Source of the DNA: Chelativorans xinjiangensis
GTDB lineage: Bacteria > Pseudomonadota > Alphaproteobacteria > Rhizobiales > Rhizobiaceae
Assembly: GCF_009812055.1 (NCBI RefSeq)
Contig: NZ_WQNH01000019.1
Location: 1 to 64,000, forward strand
DNA length: 64,000 bases
Direction: 5' to 3'
In this document: piece by piece, positions 50,948 through 60,692 of the stretch
Position numbering within the stretch: position 1 is the first letter of the stretch
How the letters are laid out: every line of letters starts with the position of its first letter
Translations under genes and position numbers: made by a program
Notes under the pieces: model-generated
Database searches by the model: none
Told to the model about the DNA's origin: nothing
What the model saw: only the letters and a program-made list of their open reading frames with translations

Positions 50948-53226
50948 TAGGCGGTGTAGCGGCCCATGTAGCCTTCCGCCCCGCCCGGCGCGGCATAGCG
51001 CGAGAGTTTCTTCATATCGGCCTTGTTGAGGATGACGCCGATCGTCTTCGAAGCGATCCGGCGCTCCGACAAGAGCGTGGAGCGCAGCAGGGCGCGCGGC
51101 GTGGCACCCCATTCGGCCACGACGATGAAGCCGTCGGCCATCGGCTCGAATGCCTTGGCGTCGATCACCGGCCCCAGCGGCGGCAGGTCGATCACGATGT
51201 AGGTGAACATGCGACGCGCCTCCTCGATGAGCCGCTGCATGCCGGGGCCCGAAAGAAGCTCGCTGGTATGCGCGAAGTGCTTGCCGTTGGCGGGTAGAAT
51301 GGCGAGGTGCATGCTGCGGTCTATACGCACGTAGCTCGGCCAGTGCTTCTCGCCCATCACGGCTTCGGCAAGCCCCCCGCCGGGTGTTCCCGACAGGCTT
51401 CGGCTCAGGCCGCGGTGGCGCAGGTCTCCATCGATCAGCAATGTCTTCGCCCCGCTAGCGGCCGCGAGACAGGCGAAGTTTGCCGCGGCCGTCGTCTTGC
51501 CCTCGTCGGGAAGAACCGAAACAAAGCCGATCACCTTGCTGCTTGTACCCTGCAGCACAAGATCGGCGGAAAGCCGCGCGTTGCGCATGGTCTCGGCGAA
51601 GGATGATCCCGGCGCGTCCTTGGTGACACGCAGAATGCCGGGCGAAACCGTGATCGCCTTGTCGCCCTCCGGTTTGCTCCGGGAGTTTTTTCCTCTCCGT
51701 GCGGCCCCTTGGAGAAGCGGCAGATATCCGAGGAACTTGAGGCCCAGTGCGTCCTTGACGTCCTCGCCGGTACGGAAGAAGCGCTCCCGAAACTCCTGCA
51801 GCACCGCCACACCGCCGCCGGCGAAAAGTCCTAGGACGAGCGACATGGCGAGCACCATGGTCTTGCTGGGGCTCGAAGACCCGACCGGGTTTTCGGCTTC
51901 CGAGATCACGCGCGCCTTTGCGATCGGCAGCGAACGCTGTTGCGAGGCTTCCTCGTAGCGCGCCAGGTAGGTCTGATAGAGATTGGAGAGGGTGGTCGAT
52001 CTCTGCTCGAGTTCACGCAACCTGACCATGGCCCTGCCCGTTTGTGAACTTTCATCGGCCATGGTTCCGACATTGCCGCCCAACGATTCCTCGCGGGCAA
52101 GAGCCACGTTATATTCGTTGCGATAGGACTCGGTGAGCTGTTGGAGTTCGCTGAATATCTGCCGCTCAAGCTCGGCTTGTTCGCGGTGCAGGTTGATGAG
52201 CTGCGGATGCTCCTCGCCAAAGCGATCTTCGATGTCCTCCGCGCGGCTGCTAATCGTCAGATAGCGGGATTTCAACTCATTGATGAGGGCGCTGTTGGGC
52301 TGGTCCGGGGGGATGGTGGCGTTGCGCACGGCATTCTCGGGACCGCTTTCGATGATGGACTTGTATTGCTCGTAGCGCGCGCGCGCATTTGCCGTCTCGG
52401 CTCGCGCCAGGATCAGCTGGTTGTTCAGGTCTGATAATTGCTGTTCGGAGAGCAGTTCGCCGCTGGCTGCCGTCAGCCCGTTTTCGGCCCGGAACTTCTC
52501 GACCTCGAGCGCGGCGGCCTGCGAGCTTTGCTGCAATTCGTCGAGCCGGCTCTGCAGCCACACCATGGCACGCTGAGTGGCATCGAAATTGGCTTCGAGC
52601 TGGTCGGAAAGATAGGCGTTGGCATACGCACGCGCGATAGATCCGGCCAGTTTCGGGTCGTAGGCGGTTAAAGACACTTCGAGAGCGAAACTGCGCCCGA
52701 CCCGCTCGGCCGACATATATCGCTGAAGGAGGGCAGCGGCCTTGCCGATGGCCGCCTCCTCTGCCGTCGCGCCCGTCTGTGCGGGCTTTGGCGGCGCCAA
52801 TATGCTCAGCGCCGCCTTGACCCTTGACTTCAACCACGCCACGGGAGCCTGCGGCGGATTGAGGAACACCTCGTTCTCGTGCAGGCCCTCGGCGAGGACG
52901 ACGGTGCGGGCGAGCCGTGCGGACCTGAGAATTTCCACTTCGCTCAGGATCATGGAATCGGTCCGCATGCTGTTGGCTACGGGCTGCTCCTCTTGCGTGA
53001 ATTTCGCCAGCTCCTCGTCGATCAGGATGCGGGTGACGGCGGTATAGACGGGCGGCGTAATGAGCAGATAAGCAATACCGAGCGCCAGGCCCAGCGCGGT
53101 GATGAGCGCGATCAGCCAGGCGCGCCGCCGCAGGGCGGCAAACAGAACCTCCAGATCGATGAAATTCTCTTTCTGTTCATCGCTCTGGAAGAGACTGCTG
53201 TTCAATTGCTGACTTCTTTGATGCAT
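50926..53226 (-). CDS. exoP: ExoP/Wzc-like polysaccharide co-polymerase and tyrosine autokinase
   Basis: The 766-residue inner-membrane protein has a Wzz chain-length domain. Its two membrane helices lie at about 37-58 and 455-480 around a long periplasmic coiled coil. A cytoplasmic BY-kinase domain follows, with Walker A SVLPDEGKTT (about 590), A' LLIDGDLRHRG (about 625) and Walker B VIDLPP (about 695). The tail ends YMGRYTAYYGDRFE, a tyrosine cluster of the kind that is autophosphorylated. It would set chain length and polymerisation. ATG is preferred over an overlapping TTG. Confidence 0.93.
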   Translation of the reverse strand: MHQRSQQLNSSLFQSDEQKENFIDLEVLFAALRRRAWLIALITALGLALGIAYLLITPPVYTAVTRILIDEELAKFTQEEQPVANSMRTDSMILSEVEILRSARLARTVVLAEGLHENEVFLNPPQAPVAWLKSRVKAALSILAPPKPAQTGATAEEAAIGKAAALLQRYMSAERVGRSFALEVSLTAYDPKLAGSIARAYANAYLSDQLEANFDATQRAMVWLQSRLDELQQSSQAAALEVEKFRAENGLTAASGELLSEQQLSDLNNQLILARAETANARARYEQYKSIIESGPENAVRNATIPPDQPNSALINELKSRYLTISSRAEDIEDRFGEEHPQLINLHREQAELERQIFSELQQLTESYRNEYNVALAREESLGGNVGTMADESSQTGRAMVRLRELEQRSTTLSNLYQTYLARYEEASQQRSLPIAKARVISEAENPVGSSSPSKTMVLAMSLVLGLFAGGGVAVLQEFRERFFRTGEDVKDALGLKFLGYLPLLQGAARRGKNSRSKPEGDKAITVSPGILRVTKDAPGSSFAETMRNARLSADLVLQGTSSKVIGFVSVLPDEGKTTAAANFACLAAASGAKTLLIDGDLRHRGLSRSLSGTPGGGLAEAVMGEKHWPSYVRIDRSMHLAILPANGKHFAHTSELLSGPGMQRLIEEARRMFTYIVIDLPPLGPVIDAKAFEPMADGFIVVAEWGATPRALLRSTLLSERRIASKTIGVILNKADMKKLSRYAAPGGAEGYMGRYTAYYGDRFE

Positions 53227-53280
53227 CAATCACCCGCATTGCCCTGCTTCGGCAATTCGCCGCCCGTCAGTTCGCGATGT

Positions 53281-54177
53281 TCATGCCGCGTCGCTGCGGA
53301 GTTCCTGCGCCGACACCATCTCCGTGATCGGCTCGAGCACGAGATCGCGGATGTCCGAGCGGGCGAATGCGAAAGCCACATTCGCTTGAATGAAGCCATC
53401 CTTCGATCCGCAATCGAACATCCGGCCCTTGAACGGTGCTGCGTAGAATTTCTGCGCTACCATCAGGCGATGCATCGCATCCGTCAGCTGGATTTCGTTG
53501 CCCGCGCCCCGCTGCTGATTGCCCAGGAGCGAGAAGATGTCCGGCTGAAGAATGTAACGGCCGTTGATGTAGCTGTTCGAAGGCGCCACCGACGGGTCCG
53601 GCTTTTCCACCATTTCGGTGACCTCGAATCCTGTTCCGACGGGCTTTCCCTTGCCGACGATGCCGTATTTGTGGGTCAGGGCAGGGTCGCACTCCTCGAC
53701 GGAGATCACATTGCCGCCGGTCTCGGCGTAAAGCTCCATCGCGCCGGCGAGGCATCCCCGCACGCCATAGGAGACCATGTCGGGCAAAAGGACGGCGAAG
53801 GGCTCGTCACCGACCAGGTCGCGTGCACACCAGATGGCGTGCCCCAATCCGTCCGGCGATTGCTGCCGCGTGAAGCTCACCGCGCCGGCGGGAAGCTGCA
53901 GTTCATCCAGCTCGGCAAGCTGCTTCGATTTGCCGGCTCTCTTCAGCGTCTCGCTGAGTTCAGGCTGAACATCGAAATAGTCTTCGATCGCGGTCTTGTT
54001 GCGTCCGGTCACGAAGACGATGTGCTCGATGCCGGCCTCCAGTGCCTCGTCGACCGCATATTGGACGACAGGCCGGTCGACGACCGTGAGCATTTCCTTT
54101 GGTACGGATTTGGTCGCCGGCAGGAACCTCGTGCCAAGTCCCGCCACGGGGATCACTGCTTTCCTTACCTTCCGCAT
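53281..54177 (-). CDS. exoN: UTP-glucose-1-phosphate uridylyltransferase (ExoN/GalU)
   Basis: The 298-residue protein has the nucleotidyltransferase motif [19 protein letters not shown] at its N-terminus and [11 protein letters not shown] (about 63). [13 protein letters not shown] (about 205) and the [14 protein letters not shown]-terminal region of GalU enzymes follow. It makes UDP-glucose, the donor for most residues in the exopolysaccharide repeat. It lies directly after exoO and before exoP, as in the S. meliloti exo cluster. Confidence 0.92.
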   Translation of the reverse strand: MRKVRKAVIPVAGLGTRFLPATKSVPKEMLTVVDRPVVQYAVDEALEAGIEHIVFVTGRNKTAIEDYFDVQPELSETLKRAGKSKQLAELDELQLPAGAVSFTRQQSPDGLGHAIWCARDLVGDEPFAVLLPDMVSYGVRGCLAGAMELYAETGGNVISVEECDPALTHKYGIVGKGKPVGTGFEVTEMVEKPDPSVAPSNSYINGRYILQPDIFSLLGNQQRGAGNEIQLTDAMHRLMVAQKFYAAPFKGRMFDCGSKDGFIQANVAFAFARSDIRDLVLEPITEMVSAQELRSDAA

Positions 54178-54193
54178 TGGCCTTTTTCTCCGT

Positions 54194-55165
54194 TCAAGAT
54201 TGGACTTCCCCGTGCCCTTGCGAATTTCCCCAGCTCAGTTGCGCTGCCATGCGGCGCAGCCTGACGCCGATGGGCATGCGCAAATAGCGCAGCGCCGCGG
54301 GATCGCGAACCGCGATCCGGGCCGCCTTCAGCAGCGCCTTTTCCTTCAGGTGATGAACGACTGACAGAAAGGACGCCGCCTGACGAAGGCTCCGACTGCG
54401 TTCCCGCAGCGCCTGCCGTGCCGCCGAATCCAGATCGTACGCCTGCTCAAAGCCGGCATCGGCAGCCAGCATCGCCTCCACATGCCGCATTTCGAGAACG
54501 CGGGAGATCGACCCACCGCACACGTTATAGACGTAGCCCGCCTGCGGCTCGACTGCGCAGCGCGCACCCTTGGCAAGGGCCGCCGCCAGGAAGAGATAGT
54601 CTTCGCCGATGCGCAGGTTCTCGTCATAGCGAAGACCGTGCGCTTCAAGGAACGAGCGTTGGAAGACCGGCTTCATGTAGCCGAAATTGTACTTCGCTTT
54701 GAAAATGCGGTTCGAGCGGATGAAGTCGGCGAGGGTGAGTTGCCCGAGCTTTGCGAGATCCGGCGGGGAAAACATCATCTCGTGGCGCGCTTGGTCCCGC
54801 TCCGCTACGAAAAGATTGTCGACAACCGCCTGCGCGTCGTCCCGCTTCGCCCGCTCGACCATCCGGACAAGCCTGTCCGGCTGCATTGTGTCATCGGAGT
54901 CCAGCACCGCAATCCAATTTCCCTGCGCCTGATCCAGGCCGACATTGCGCGCGCCGCCCGGGCCGCGATTCTTGGCAAGATCGATGAGCTTTACCGACGC
55001 GTCGAGAAACGAATGGGCGATTTCCGCCGTCCGGTCATCGGAAGCATCGTTGACGACGAGAATCTCGACGGCGATCTCGCGCTGGCCCAACGCGCTGCGG
55101 ATCGCACCGGCAAGCGTCGCCTCGGCATTGAAGGCAGCGATGATGATGCTGACGTCAGGCTGCAT
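54194..55165 (-). CDS. exoO: Glycosyltransferase family 2, ExoO-like
   Basis: The 323-residue GT-A glycosyltransferase has the N-terminal [14 protein letters not shown] motif, the metal-binding VLDSDDT (about 82), [21 protein letters not shown] and the acceptor-side [11 protein letters not shown] (about 172). It would add a glucose to the lipid-linked exopolysaccharide unit (the fifth residue in S. meliloti). The ATG chosen has GGAG 7 nt upstream and overlaps the end of exoM by 11 bp. The numbering of its step is by analogy. Confidence 0.88.
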   Translation of the reverse strand: MQPDVSIIIAAFNAEATLAGAIRSALGQREIAVEILVVNDASDDRTAEIAHSFLDASVKLIDLAKNRGPGGARNVGLDQAQGNWIAVLDSDDTMQPDRLVRMVERAKRDDAQAVVDNLFVAERDQARHEMMFSPPDLAKLGQLTLADFIRSNRIFKAKYNFGYMKPVFQRSFLEAHGLRYDENLRIGEDYLFLAAALAKGARCAVEPQAGYVYNVCGGSISRVLEMRHVEAMLAADAGFEQAYDLDSAARQALRERSRSLRQAASFLSVVHHLKEKALLKAARIAVRDPAALRYLRMPIGVRLRRMAAQLSWGNSQGHGEVQS

Positions 55166-56117
55166 TGCCATGCTCCGCTGCCGGAGAAACGCTGCCATAT
55201 TGGCGGATCTCACGCAGGCCGAGCAGGCCGGCCACTACCCCGACATGCATGGTGCCGCGCAGGATGGATGGATTCCGCCGAGCCGGGAACGGGCAGAGGA
55301 CGGAAGCGACAGCGAAACAATATCCGGCCTTCAGGCTTGCAAGCCCGACTTGAGCGAGCCGCGGCACCACCACCAATCTGCCGGCCAGGAGCCGCCCGTG
55401 TGTTTGGCCCGTACGAAAGCGGCGCTTGGCCAGCCATGAAAAGCGCGCACGGCTTTCCGGCACGATCTCCTCAACCCAGGCCTCGGGCGCATAGGCGATC
55501 TTGCCGCCAGCCTCGTGAAGCCGCGTGAAGAAATCGGTATCCTCGCCGCCAGAGCGTCCGAACGCCAGGACGAAGCGCCGCCCTTTCACGAACGGCGAAG
55601 AACCCGTCAAAAGGACGTTGCATGTATAGCCCGTACGGATTTCCCCCCTTACCCAGACGGGAAATGTCGAATGGCTGCCCGCCCGCCGCATCCATCCCGG
55701 CGCACCGGGACCGTAGATCGCCCTGACCGGGCCGAGCACTGCGTCGGCGCCTGTCGCCAGAGCCCTATCCAGAAGATGTCTCAACCAGGGACGCGTGACG
55801 GTTTCATCGTCATCGATGAAAGCCAGGAAATCCCCCCTACCCGCATCGAGGCAGGCATTGCGGGCGATGGAGATATTCTGGGCGGGCGCATGGATATAGA
55901 GGAGTTCGTGTGGAAAACCTTCGGCCATGGCGTCGACGCGGTCCCGCGCGCTCGGCGTCACGTCATTGTCCGCCACGATCACCCGCAGCCTGGCGCCATG
56001 CGGCACGTCGAGCCTCGCGACGGAGGCCAGCGTGTCTGCGAGCGCATGCCTGCGGAACGTGCAGATGCAGATGTCTATCAGCAGCGGCGACGGTGCCATG
56101 GCGGATGCGGTGCTCAT
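55155..56117 (-). CDS. exoM: Glycosyltransferase family 2, ExoM-like
   Basis: The 320-residue protein has DICICTFRRHALADTLASVA (about 15), the DDDE metal motif in AFIDDDETVTRPWL (about 95) and GGEDTDFFTRLHEAG (about 190), matching ExoM-type beta-1,4-glucosyltransferases. It should add the fourth residue of the repeat in a succinoglycan-like pathway. Its ATG overlaps the exoA stop (ATGA). The exoA-exoM-exoO order is that of S. meliloti. An earlier in-frame start adds 62 residues that overlap exoA and lack GT likeness. Confidence 0.88.
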   Translation of the reverse strand: MSTASAMAPSPLLIDICICTFRRHALADTLASVARLDVPHGARLRVIVADNDVTPSARDRVDAMAEGFPHELLYIHAPAQNISIARNACLDAGRGDFLAFIDDDETVTRPWLRHLLDRALATGADAVLGPVRAIYGPGAPGWMRRAGSHSTFPVWVRGEIRTGYTCNVLLTGSSPFVKGRRFVLAFGRSGGEDTDFFTRLHEAGGKIAYAPEAWVEEIVPESRARFSWLAKRRFRTGQTHGRLLAGRLVVVPRLAQVGLASLKAGYCFAVASVLCPFPARRNPSILRGTMHVGVVAGLLGLREIRQYGSVSPAAEHGNAA

Positions 56118-57142
56118 GTCGTCCGCTTCCCTCGTTTGCGGGAATTGAACATCTGCAGCCAGAAGCCGACAGACCATGCGAAATGCATGATCATCACGGC
56201 GATGCTGGCAAGCAGTGCGCGCGGATCGCGCTGTCCGATGCCCAGCGCCACGCCGTATGCGAGACAGATGATAACCCATAGCGAGAGCGGCACGGCCGCC
56301 CACCAGCGAAACAGCGCGAGTAATGCGCCCGCGGCAAGCGGCAGGACCATCGCCGGCAGGAGCTGCCGCAGCTTCGGCATCGCACTGTGCTTGAGGATGT
56401 TGAGGGCACGGCCCTGCCCATAGTTCAGATATTGGAGGAAAAGGCCGGCAACCGTGTCGCGCGGATAGTAGGTCATCCTGGTCTTATCGGTCAGCCAGAT
56501 GCGGTACCCGGACGCGCGCAAACGGTGATCCAACTCCGCGTCCTCGTTATAGCCGAAAGTCTCGTCATAACCGCCGACGGCGCGGAAGGGCTCGATACGC
56601 ATGAGAGCGTGGTGGCCATGGTCCACCCACTGCCCCTTCGCGCCTTGGCGGTGTTTCGATCCACCATTTCCAAGCCTAGAGTTCTGCGCGATGGCCGCCG
56701 CCCGCTGGAATAGGCTGCGGCCCTCGGTGAGCATCGCGACGACGACGGAATCCGCGCCCGTCGTCTCGGCCTCGGCGATCAGGCGATCACAGAAATCGTC
56801 CGGGTAGTCCGCATGGGCATCGATGCGGATCAGGCAATCGACGTCGTCGCCGACCTGCTGAACGGCAAGATTGATCGCCGCACCCTGCCGCTTCCGTTCG
56901 TTATGAAGAACGATGACGCGCGGATTTGCCTCGGCGATGCGGGCAAGGATTTCGAGGGTGCTGTCAGTGCTGCCGCCATCGGCGACGACGATCCGCATTC
57001 CCTGCCGGGCAGCCGCTGCCTCCAGTCCGTGAAGCAGGCGCTCGATATGCGCCTCCTCATTGAGACACGGTATCACCACCATGGCACGCAGCCGGCTAAC
57101 GGGCCCGGCTTTGCTTGCAATTACGGGTGCTTCACAATTCAT
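56114..57142 (-). CDS. exoA: Glycosyltransferase family 2, ExoA-like
   Basis: The 342-residue protein has an N-terminal GT-A domain with AMVVIPCLNEEAHIERL, VADGGSTDSTLEI and the metal-binding IRIDAHADYP (about 111). GYNEDAELDHRLRASGYR (about 220) is the processive-type acceptor motif. Three C-terminal hydrophobic segments follow (about 255-335). ExoA adds the second residue by a beta-1,3 linkage in succinoglycan assembly. It is ATGA-coupled to exoL. Confidence 0.9.
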   Translation of the reverse strand: MNCEAPVIASKAGPVSRLRAMVVIPCLNEEAHIERLLHGLEAAAARQGMRIVVADGGSTDSTLEILARIAEANPRVIVLHNERKRQGAAINLAVQQVGDDVDCLIRIDAHADYPDDFCDRLIAEAETTGADSVVVAMLTEGRSLFQRAAAIAQNSRLGNGGSKHRQGAKGQWVDHGHHALMRIEPFRAVGGYDETFGYNEDAELDHRLRASGYRIWLTDKTRMTYYPRDTVAGLFLQYLNYGQGRALNILKHSAMPKLRQLLPAMVLPLAAGALLALFRWWAAVPLSLWVIICLAYGVALGIGQRDPRALLASIAVMIMHFAWSVGFWLQMFNSRKRGKRTT

Positions 57143-58308
57143 GCTGCCGCCTCCAATAACGTATCCGCGGCCCCCGCCCGCTTAAGTCCCTCAAGCCGCG
57201 CTACCAGAGCACGGCAATCCTCAAGGCCGCAGACCCAGGTTTCACTAGGTTTTGCCGTCACGCGTGCGCGATGTTCGGCGAAGGACGTTGCGTCCATCGA
57301 GCCGAGCAAAGCTGCGAGCGCATCGGCGGAAGGTTCTGAAAGCAAGAGGCCAATTCCGTGTCGTTCGAGAAACCGGCCGGTCTCGGTGCCCTCTATGGCG
57401 ATCGGCACCGCGCCATGGCGGCACCCCTCATAGAGCCGGTTTGGCAACAGCCATTTCGAGTTCAGCCCATCCTCGAAGAAATCGATGGCCCAGGCGAAGT
57501 GCATTGCGCTGTAAATCGCAGCGAGATCATCCGGGTTACGGTACGGCCCTTCGAAACGCAGGTACGGCTCGGCGGCGACTGTCGCTTCGAAGTCGTCGAA
57601 CTCCGAATAGGCGGGCCGGCCGCGCAACACGATCTCGAACCGCCCCTGCATACACCGCGTGAAGGCTGACAGAAGTTCGAGCGAGCGCCGGCATCGCAGC
57701 GCGCCGAACCAGCCGATCTTCCACGGCTTGCTCGGCGCCGCATCCGGTACCGAAGAAAACCGTGCGTCGCTGACCTCCAGAACCTTGTTTTCGAGGAGGA
57801 GAACCGGAGCATCGACCTGCCCGTATGGCCCGAAATACTCGCGCAAAAAGGCCGGCGAACTGGTGATGAGGAGCGCGGCGGCACGACCGAGCCGGCGCTC
57901 GGCCATGCGCATGGCAAGGCCGGCCGCGTCCTGCCTGAGCAACAACCGGTGAATGTCGAGACACTCGTAGACGATCGGGATATCGCCGCCGAATTGCGCG
58001 CGCAGCCGTCTGGCGAGAACCAGCATCTCCAGATTGCGCGCGACAATCACATCGGGCTTGCGGGTGTGCTTGAACTTCGAGCCGAGCGCCAGATTTGCGC
58101 GGGCAATCGCGGCCAGCCGTTGGGCGAACCTGCCATCATGCGTCATACCGAGGTCGATCGGCCTGGCGCCTCCGACTTCGGCGACGGGCTCGCGGTTTCG
58201 GCGGAAGCCGGCGGGCACCACGTCGGCGCCACCCGCCTGCAACATGGCCACGCGCCGCGCGGTCGCAGGGTCCGACAAGTCGTGCACGAGATAGAGGACG
58301 TGCAACAT
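57139..58308 (-). CDS. exoL: Glycosyltransferase, ExoL-like
   Basis: The 389-residue GT-B-like protein begins MLHVLYLVHDLSDPATARRV, very like rhizobial ExoL. PDVIVARNLEMLVLARRL (about 85) and IGWFGALRCRRSLELL (about 200) are internal motifs. In S. meliloti ExoL adds the third sugar, a beta-1,4 glucose. An in-frame TTG 33 nt upstream is a weaker start. It lies after exoK on the same strand and before exoA. Confidence 0.88.
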   Translation of the reverse strand: MLHVLYLVHDLSDPATARRVAMLQAGGADVVPAGFRRNREPVAEVGGARPIDLGMTHDGRFAQRLAAIARANLALGSKFKHTRKPDVIVARNLEMLVLARRLRAQFGGDIPIVYECLDIHRLLLRQDAAGLAMRMAERRLGRAAALLITSSPAFLREYFGPYGQVDAPVLLLENKVLEVSDARFSSVPDAAPSKPWKIGWFGALRCRRSLELLSAFTRCMQGRFEIVLRGRPAYSEFDDFEATVAAEPYLRFEGPYRNPDDLAAIYSAMHFAWAIDFFEDGLNSKWLLPNRLYEGCRHGAVPIAIEGTETGRFLERHGIGLLLSEPSADALAALLGSMDATSFAEHRARVTAKPSETWVCGLEDCRALVARLEGLKRAGAADTLLEAAA

Positions 58309-58432
58309 GGGCAAAATCACCGCGATCCGCCCCCCACTCAATTGTTATCGAAGATAATAGTGCAGCGCAACATCATATATCGCACTGCAGCAAACCATCC
58401 CGCCGCTGCGGTGGCTGCACCCGTCCGAGACA

Positions 58433-59218
58433 TCAATCCAGCGCACATGCGACCGACTCCGGGAACTGACAGTCATCGCCCACTGCCGTGAAGGCGACAC
58501 GCTCGACATACGCAGACAAGGTGCCTTCCGGCGGTTCGAACGTGCCCAGCCAGGACGCCATATTGTCGCTTGCCCAAAGGCTCAGATAGATCTTGGACGC
58601 GTGCGTCGGGACGAGGGCGGGATCGTTCACGTCGTGCACAAGCTCGCCGTTGATGAACCAGCGGATGCGGCCCTCCTCCCAGACGATTGCGTAGTCGTTG
58701 AAACCCTCGTTTGCGCCACCGGGGACCGGCACGAGCTTCTCATTTCCGCCCTTGCCTGAAATGTATTGGTTGAGCTGCACCTTCGAGGGATCCTTGCCCA
58801 GGAACTCGAAGTCGATCTCGTCCCAAGGTTGCTCGTGTGCCGGGCCGATATAGGTGAAGAAGGCGGTGTTCGTGCCGGAGCCGGCCGCCGCCTTGATACG
58901 GGCTTCGTAGGTGCCGTAGCTGAAGCGCTTGTTGGTCTGTATCTCGCCGCAGGCGTAGGCGCGGTCGCCGGTCTCGCGCTTGGTAAAGTCGAGCCTCAGC
59001 GTGCCGCCGGAGACCGCAACATGGTCCTTCGACCAAGTGCAGTTCTGGTGCTCACCGTTGGCCCAGCCGTCCGACACGTACCAGCGGGTGCGATCCATGC
59101 CGTCGAAATCCTCGACGAAGGAGGCCCCGCCTTCCTGCGCCTGCAATGGTCCGACGGTCCCGAAAGCGCAGAGAAACGCGAGCGGCAGGCGAGCTTGGCG
59201 AATAGGCGACTTATTCAT
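58433..59218 (-). CDS. exoK: Secreted GH16 endo-beta-1,3-1,4-glycanase, ExoK-like
   Basis: The 261-residue protein has a signal peptide (about 1-27, ending LQAQE). A GH16 domain follows with the catalytic EIDFEFLG motif (about 138-145, nucleophile and acid/base Glu) and aromatic substrate residues around it. ExoK of S. meliloti (similar length) cuts nascent succinoglycan to low-molecular-weight forms. The start was placed at the ATG that gives the signal; an earlier start adds 31 non-signal residues. No ExoH-like gene follows, unlike in S. meliloti. Confidence 0.9.
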   Translation of the reverse strand: MNKSPIRQARLPLAFLCAFGTVGPLQAQEGGASFVEDFDGMDRTRWYVSDGWANGEHQNCTWSKDHVAVSGGTLRLDFTKRETGDRAYACGEIQTNKRFSYGTYEARIKAAAGSGTNTAFFTYIGPAHEQPWDEIDFEFLGKDPSKVQLNQYISGKGGNEKLVPVPGGANEGFNDYAIVWEEGRIRWFINGELVHDVNDPALVPTHASKIYLSLWASDNMASWLGTFEPPEGTLSAYVERVAFTAVGDDCQFPESVACALD

Positions 59219-59348
59219 TCTTTCACATTCTCCCGTCGATGCAGCGCATGCTTCCAGTTGCGGTTGCGCTTGTCTTCGGTCCGGCCGCAGGGTGGTTGGT
59301 ATTTCGATCACAATGAGGCGAGAACTCCCCTATGGGGCCACGTGCCGA

Positions 59349-59762
59349 TCAATCATGTGCAGGCTGAGCAACATTTCCTGATGAGGTGGAATCAGTGCCT
59401 CCTTGCCGTTTTTCCGGATCGGCGCTCGCAAGCGCGTCATGAAATGCCTTCGCGTCCATCTCGGCGCTTTCCATGAACGCAATCTGCTTTTCGAGCGCGG
59501 CAACGCGTGCGTGGTAGCGCTGCATCGCCACCGTCAGATCGTCAGCTTTCGAAGAGAGCCCCTCGCTGCCGCCGTTCTCGAAGGCTTCGAGCGCGAAAGC
59601 AGCCGAGGTTTGCGCCTTTTCGTAGCGGGCCTCGAGCCCGCTGCGCTCAGCATCGATTTCCGCGCGCAACTGGCGAAGGAATTGAACCAGCCTGTCTATG
59701 CGGCCAAGGTCGGTGTCGCGGTCGCGCTGCGGATTTCGGGTCCGGAAGCTGAGTAGTGCCAT
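59349..59762 (-). CDS. Coiled-coil protein of unknown function in the exo cluster
   Basis: The 137-residue product has a charged, Ala-rich helical character, with heptad-like patterns at about 22-60 and 72-105. It has a disordered Ser/Gly/Asp tail and no signal peptide or membrane segment. AAGGAAA lies close before the ATG. It sits between exoK and a sulfotransferase-like gene on the same strand, in the place where S. meliloti has exoH-exoI-exoT-exoW. I do not recognise a family. A structural or assembly role in the polysaccharide machinery is a guess from position. Confidence 0.6.
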   Translation of the reverse strand: MALLSFRTRNPQRDRDTDLGRIDRLVQFLRQLRAEIDAERSGLEARYEKAQTSAAFALEAFENGGSEGLSSKADDLTVAMQRYHARVAALEKQIAFMESAEMDAKAFHDALASADPEKRQGGTDSTSSGNVAQPAHD

Positions 59763-59794
59763 GGAGTTTCCTTCAAGGTGGAGGCAGTGGACCG

Positions 59795-60625
59795 TCAGCT
59801 TCTGTCAGCATCTTCCCCGACTACGGCGCGGATTTCGGCAATCTGCTCCTCTGAGAGATCCTTCTTCCAGCGGTCGAGCGATTCGGACTTGACCTCGGGC
59901 TGCGGGATCGGCTCGTCCAGCCTGAGAAACTCCTGCAGCCGCACGAGTTCCCGCGTCGTTTCGGTCTGGAGTTCGTGGTAACGCATCCGGATCATCCGAT
60001 CGCCAAGCACACCCTCCAACTCATCGAGCCGGTGCAGATGCGCGCGCCATCTCACGGCGCAGCGGCCGGCAAGCGACATCCGCGCATAGTCCTCGCGATT
60101 TTCCTCGGTGACGCCAAGAAAGCGGTTCGGCACCGGGTATGCGTCCCACTTTTCCGCCCAATAGCGGACGCCCTCGTGACGCAGGCTGCTTGCCACAGTT
60201 CCGAACACGTCGCGCAGTACACCGATGAAGAGGCCGGCAGGAAAGGCTTCGGCCAGCTTCTCGGCCAGCCAGATGTTCGGATGACTTTTGTCGAGCAGCC
60301 GCTTCGGCCGCGCGCTCGCCGCTTCGAGCCGATAACGCCGCAACAGGGAAGGCAGAAGCCGGTCCTCCGCTGTCGGGTCGATGGCCATTTCGGTGACCCA
60401 CTCGAAGACGGGCGGCTTTTCGATGAGGGTATGCAGCGCCGTATGCGGTTCGAGAATCCAGGCGACCCAGTGCGTGCCCGAACGTCCCGTACCGAGCACG
60501 AAGACAGGATCAGGCTGGTAGTCGGTATCGAATGCGAGGCGGGCTCGCTGACCTGCCAGACGAAGGAAATCCGCAACCCGGTCGGGACGACCGCTAGAGA
60601 TGTTTTGCGGCAATTGAATCGTCAT
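59795..60625 (-). CDS. Sulfotransferase-family protein in the exo cluster
   Basis: The 276-residue protein has the PAPS-binding 5' phosphosulfate loop FVLGTGRSGTHWVAW (about 41-55). The 3' phosphate-binding region is RMRYHELQTE (about 213-222), with an IGVLRDVFGTVASSL stretch (about 135-148) also in the family's place. This fold transfers sulfate from PAPS to hydroxyls of sugars, lipids or proteins. Position between exoK and exoU suggests sulfation of the exopolysaccharide. No PAPS synthesis genes are in the window. Whether it is catalytically active cannot be judged from sequence alone. Confidence 0.8.
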   Translation of the reverse strand: MTIQLPQNISSGRPDRVADFLRLAGQRARLAFDTDYQPDPVFVLGTGRSGTHWVAWILEPHTALHTLIEKPPVFEWVTEMAIDPTAEDRLLPSLLRRYRLEAASARPKRLLDKSHPNIWLAEKLAEAFPAGLFIGVLRDVFGTVASSLRHEGVRYWAEKWDAYPVPNRFLGVTEENREDYARMSLAGRCAVRWRAHLHRLDELEGVLGDRMIRMRYHELQTETTRELVRLQEFLRLDEPIPQPEVKSESLDRWKKDLSEEQIAEIRAVVGEDADRS

Positions 60626-60692
60626 GTGATGTACTCCGTTTCATATTGCCCTCCCACCGCGCAGAACGCCACGCGGCCCATGTCGATCTCGC

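Noticed and set aside
58433-59218. Reading the GH16 protein as a general laminarinase or lichenase
   Set aside because: Length, signal peptide and place next to exoL match ExoK, so the EPS-trimming role is preferred.
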